Shown here piece by piece: positions 62,048-64,000 of a stretch of DNA of 64,000 nt. The stretch spans positions 744,001 to 808,000 of the forward strand of contig CAZJXP010000001.1 in NCBI GenBank assembly GCA_964550175.1, written 5' to 3'. Position 1 is the stretch's first letter. Every line of letters begins with the position of its first letter. The notes beneath the pieces were generated by a model, which had not been told where the DNA came from, did no database searches, and was given only the letters and a program-made list of their open reading frames with translations. Source of the DNA: DSQK01 sp964550175. Its GTDB lineage: Archaea; Nanobdellota; Nanobdellia; Woesearchaeales; ARS49. The position numbers and the translations under genes are program-made.

Positions 62048-62351
62048 TGACCTTGAATCAACGACTCAGGAATCGTATTCTTCAGTTCTTCCCAGCAATC
62101 TCGACCATGATGAAGATATCGTGCGCTATATCAATCGAGAGCACGCCCGCGAAGTCGCGAAAGTGCTTGACGTGACCATGCGACAGGTTGAGGCTGGAAT
62201 GGTTCCGGGCTTGAAGTATGACTCTCTTTGGCGTGATCCCAAGCATGACCCGAACAACGGCATGCGTTATTACATCACGACCAAGTTCCAGGGCGACATC
62301 GATGAGCTTCTTGAAGACTCCGCCGCTGGAACGCTTGATCTTGAGGAGTGA
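62040..62351 (+). CDS. Hypothetical acidic protein, about 103 residues
   Basis: A soluble acidic protein (DIVRYINREHAREVAKVLDV helix, TKFQGDIDELLEDSAAG). GTG start at 62040 is preferred because AGGTGA lies five bases before it; the GTG at 62031 is in frame but lacks such a site. Middle gene of an overlapping trio of unknown function. Toxin-antitoxin type pairing is possible but not shown. Confidence 0.55.
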   Translation: MLDDLESTTQESYSSVLPSNLDHDEDIVRYINREHAREVAKVLDVTMRQVEAGMVPGLKYDSLWRDPKHDPNNGMRYYITTKFQGDIDELLEDSAAGTLDLEE

Positions 62352-62794
62352 TTCTCGTGGGCATGCTTATCTCCTATGAATTGATGAACGCTCACGACAC
62401 TCACCTTATCGAAGCCCGCGCGAAAGGAGAACTTCCGCAACAGGGTTCGACTATTGATGCTGTTCTCGTTGAAATACGTGCCCGCAACGCACACTTGCCG
62501 TGGCATCCTCCAACCGGCGACAATTTTTCGGAAATCAGAGCCGAAGGGTTGCTTGCAAATGACAACTATTATTATCATAAACACCCGTCATTCTGCGCAA
62601 CCATTGCTGATTTGAAAAGCATTGGGATTCCCATTGACCAAGCGAAACAAGGCAAGTTCAGCGAAATCAAGTACATCAACAGCCAGATGCAAGAAGGATT
62701 CATGGTCAGCGGGGATTTGTATCAGAAAATTTATGACGCTGCGGGCGGTCCGTTCAAGTGGTTCTCGAACACGGGTTTTTTTCAAGGCGATTAA
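62348..62794 (+). CDS. Hypothetical protein, third gene of the trio
   Basis: About 148 residues, soluble, no recognised family. Aromatic/His-rich middle (HLPWHPPTGDNFSE, NDNYYYHKHPSF). GTG starts at 62348 (overlapping the previous stop as GTGA) and 62357 (better spaced from GAGG), or ATG at 62363, are possible. The overlap indicates coupling with the upstream gene. Confidence 0.55.
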   Translation: MILVGMLISYELMNAHDTHLIEARAKGELPQQGSTIDAVLVEIRARNAHLPWHPPTGDNFSEIRAEGLLANDNYYYHKHPSFCATIADLKSIGIPIDQAKQGKFSEIKYINSQMQEGFMVSGDLYQKIYDAAGGPFKWFSNTGFFQGD

Positions 62795-62811
62795 CGTTTC
62801 CGTCCATAACG

Positions 62812-62877
62812 TTTAAATAGCCCTTCTTGACGATAATATCATTCTACTGATGGGGTGATGCAGTAGGGGGAATCACG
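62812..62877 (+). promoter_or_regulatory. Thermosome promoter and structured leader
   Basis: TATA TTTAAATAG (62812-62820) places transcription start near 62843. There the 6-bp stem CTACTG (62844-62849)/CAGTAG (62861-62866) encloses an 11-base loop, and GGGGG (62866-62870) follows as ribosome-binding site before the ATG at 62878. The loop holds two minimal frames, ATG-GGG-TGA and ATG-CAG-TAG. Confidence 0.55.
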
Positions 62878-64000
62878 ATGTCAAACCAAGTACAGCCTAT
62901 CTTCATTTTGCCGCAGGACACGCAACGCACGACCGGAAAGAACGCGCAGCGCAACAACATCATGGCGGCTAAATTAGTCGCCGAGACGGTGCGAACGACT
63001 TTAGGTCCGAAAGGAATGGACAAGATGCTCGTGGATGCTTTAGGAGATATTACGGTTACGAACGATGGTGTGACGATTTTGCAGGAAATGCAAATTGAAC
63101 ATCCGGCAGCCAAGATGATCGTCGAAGTCGCGAAGACCCAGGAAGCCGAAGTCGGCGACGGAACGACGACGGCCGTTGTTATCGCGGGCGAATTGTTGCG
63201 AAAGGCTGAGGCGCTGCTTGACCAGAATGTTCATCCTACGGTGATTGCGCGCGGGTATCGCATTGCGCACGAGAAGGCGCTTGAGATTCTCAATGACTTG
63301 GCCGAACCGTGCACGGAAAAGGACGATGCGATGCTCAAACGCATTGCAGGAACTGCCGTCACGGGCAAGGGCGCCGAAAGCGCGAAAGAGAAATTAAGCG
63401 AGATCGCCGTGAAGGCGGTCAAGCGAGTGCTTGAACGCGACGCGAACGGCAAAATCCAGTTCGACCGCGAGCACATCAAGCTCGAAAAGAAAGTCGGCGG
63501 GGCTGTTGAAGATTCTGAGCTCATTGACGGAATCGTTCTTGAGAAGGAAGCCGTCCATCCGCAGATGCCTAAATTGGTTCCTGGAGCCAAAATCGCGTTG
63601 ATTGACTCTGCTATCGAAATCAAAGATACGGAAATGGATGCGAAGATCGAGATCACGCAGCCGTCCCAAATGCAGGCGTTTTTGGATCAAGAAGAGAGCA
63701 TGCTGCGCAAGATGGTTGACAAAATCGTCAACGCCGGCGCGAACGTCGTGTTCTGTCAGAAAGGCATCGATGATACTGCTCAGCACTTCCTTGCGAAGAA
63801 AGGAATCTACGCCGCGCGCCGAGTGAAGAAGTCCGACATGGAATCGTTAGCTCGAGCCACGGGCGGAATCATCGTCACGAACTTGGACGACTTGACGGCG
63901 AAAGATTTGGGTCATTCTGGCCGCGTCGAGGAATTGAAGATTGGCGACGAAGAGTTGACGTATGTTACCGGTTGCAAGAACCCGAAGAGCGTCACGATTT
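62878..64000 (+). CDS. ths: Thermosome (group II chaperonin) subunit, 3' end missing
   Basis: The first 374 codons of an ATP-driven chaperonin; the gene runs off the window. Family motifs: TLGPKGMDKMLVD, NDGVTIL, GDGTTTAVVIAGELL (ATP site) and GIDDTAQHFLAKKGI. The start at 62878 follows the TATA box and GGGGG tract. It folds proteins in the cytoplasm. Confidence 0.96.
   Translation, partial: MSNQVQPIFILPQDTQRTTGKNAQRNNIMAAKLVAETVRTTLGPKGMDKMLVDALGDITVTNDGVTILQEMQIEHPAAKMIVEVAKTQEAEVGDGTTTAVVIAGELLRKAEALLDQNVHPTVIARGYRIAHEKALEILNDLAEPCTEKDDAMLKRIAGTAVTGKGAESAKEKLSEIAVKAVKRVLERDANGKIQFDREHIKLEKKVGGAVEDSELIDGIVLEKEAVHPQMPKLVPGAKIALIDSAIEIKDTEMDAKIEITQPSQMQAFLDQEESMLRKMVDKIVNAGANVVFCQKGIDDTAQHFLAKKGIYAARRVKKSDMESLARATGGIIVTNLDDLTAKDLGHSGRVEELKIGDEELTYVTGCKNPKSVTI

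Overview
This 64 kb window is archaeal. It carries FtsZ1 and FtsZ2, aEF1-beta with its small zinc-ribbon neighbour, Trm1, XPD-type and Hel308-type helicases, diphthine synthase, RNase P Rpp21, Spt5, SecE, long-form uL11 and uS15, an archaeal-type CMP kinase, RtcA and a thermosome. Most genes have a TATA box about 25 nt before the start codon, so many transcripts are probably leaderless. Genes are small and tightly packed, often with ATGA overlaps. Several features (bacterial-type GAPDH and PGK, glycine-linker/Cys-rich surface proteins, a stand-alone C-terminal half of Hel308, a cut-down Dph2) resemble reduced DPANN-type genomes, but a phylum cannot be fixed from this window.

Layout. 1-8.7 kb: RtcA (cut by the window edge), a long coiled-coil protein, translation and tRNA genes, an XPD-family helicase, a small winged-helix regulator and uS15. 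8.8-16 kb: a LAGLIDADG endonuclease whose reading frame runs antisense through a tRNA-Gln gene, a second tRNA-Gln, sugar-nucleotide and membrane enzymes, dphB, ftsZ2 and a nitroreductase. 16-24 kb: DNA ligase, tRNA-Arg, a GGDEF-domain protein followed by a degenerate GGDEF-like protein, half of Hel308, two Cys-rich lipoproteins and tRNA-Asn. 24-27.7 kb: gap, a mini zinc protein, pgk and RNase P p21. 27.8-43 kb: a four-gene operon for two very large surface proteins (1,419 and about 3,304 aa, with beta-helices, DUF11 repeats, a LamG-like domain and a built-in lipase-like domain) plus a lipoprotein esterase. 43-47.4 kb: membrane proteins, a truncated dph2 behind tRNA-Ile, an ACT-domain protein and an m5C methyltransferase. 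47.5-54 kb: an operon with a duplicated-HTH regulator, a small membrane beta protein, a receptor-like protein whose cytoplasmic tail looks like SepF, and a coiled-coil protein, preceded by an array of AGTA-N5-TACT palindromes; then a KaiC-like ATPase pair. 54-64 kb: uL11 and spt5, a three-gene ATP-citrate-lyase-like operon lying between spt5 and secE, ftsZ1, an FKBP isomerase, CMP kinase, three unknown small genes and the thermosome (cut by the window edge).

Three things stand out. (1) The 47.5-52.6 kb operon looks like a self-regulated module joining extracellular beta domains, through one membrane helix, to a SepF-like FtsZ-binding fold. Both ftsZ genes are in the same window. (2) Intergenic regions hold a dispersed family of short perfect hairpins with 3-nt loops and a conserved core (CTCAAAATCTGCCGG). 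One copy is interrupted by exactly two hairpins while others are uninterrupted, as expected of a small mobile or regulatory element. (3) An archaeal GGDEF protein with an intact GGEEL motif is followed by a degenerate GGDEF-like partner, which suggests cyclic-dinucleotide signalling. All functional statements come from reading motifs by eye; no database search was run.
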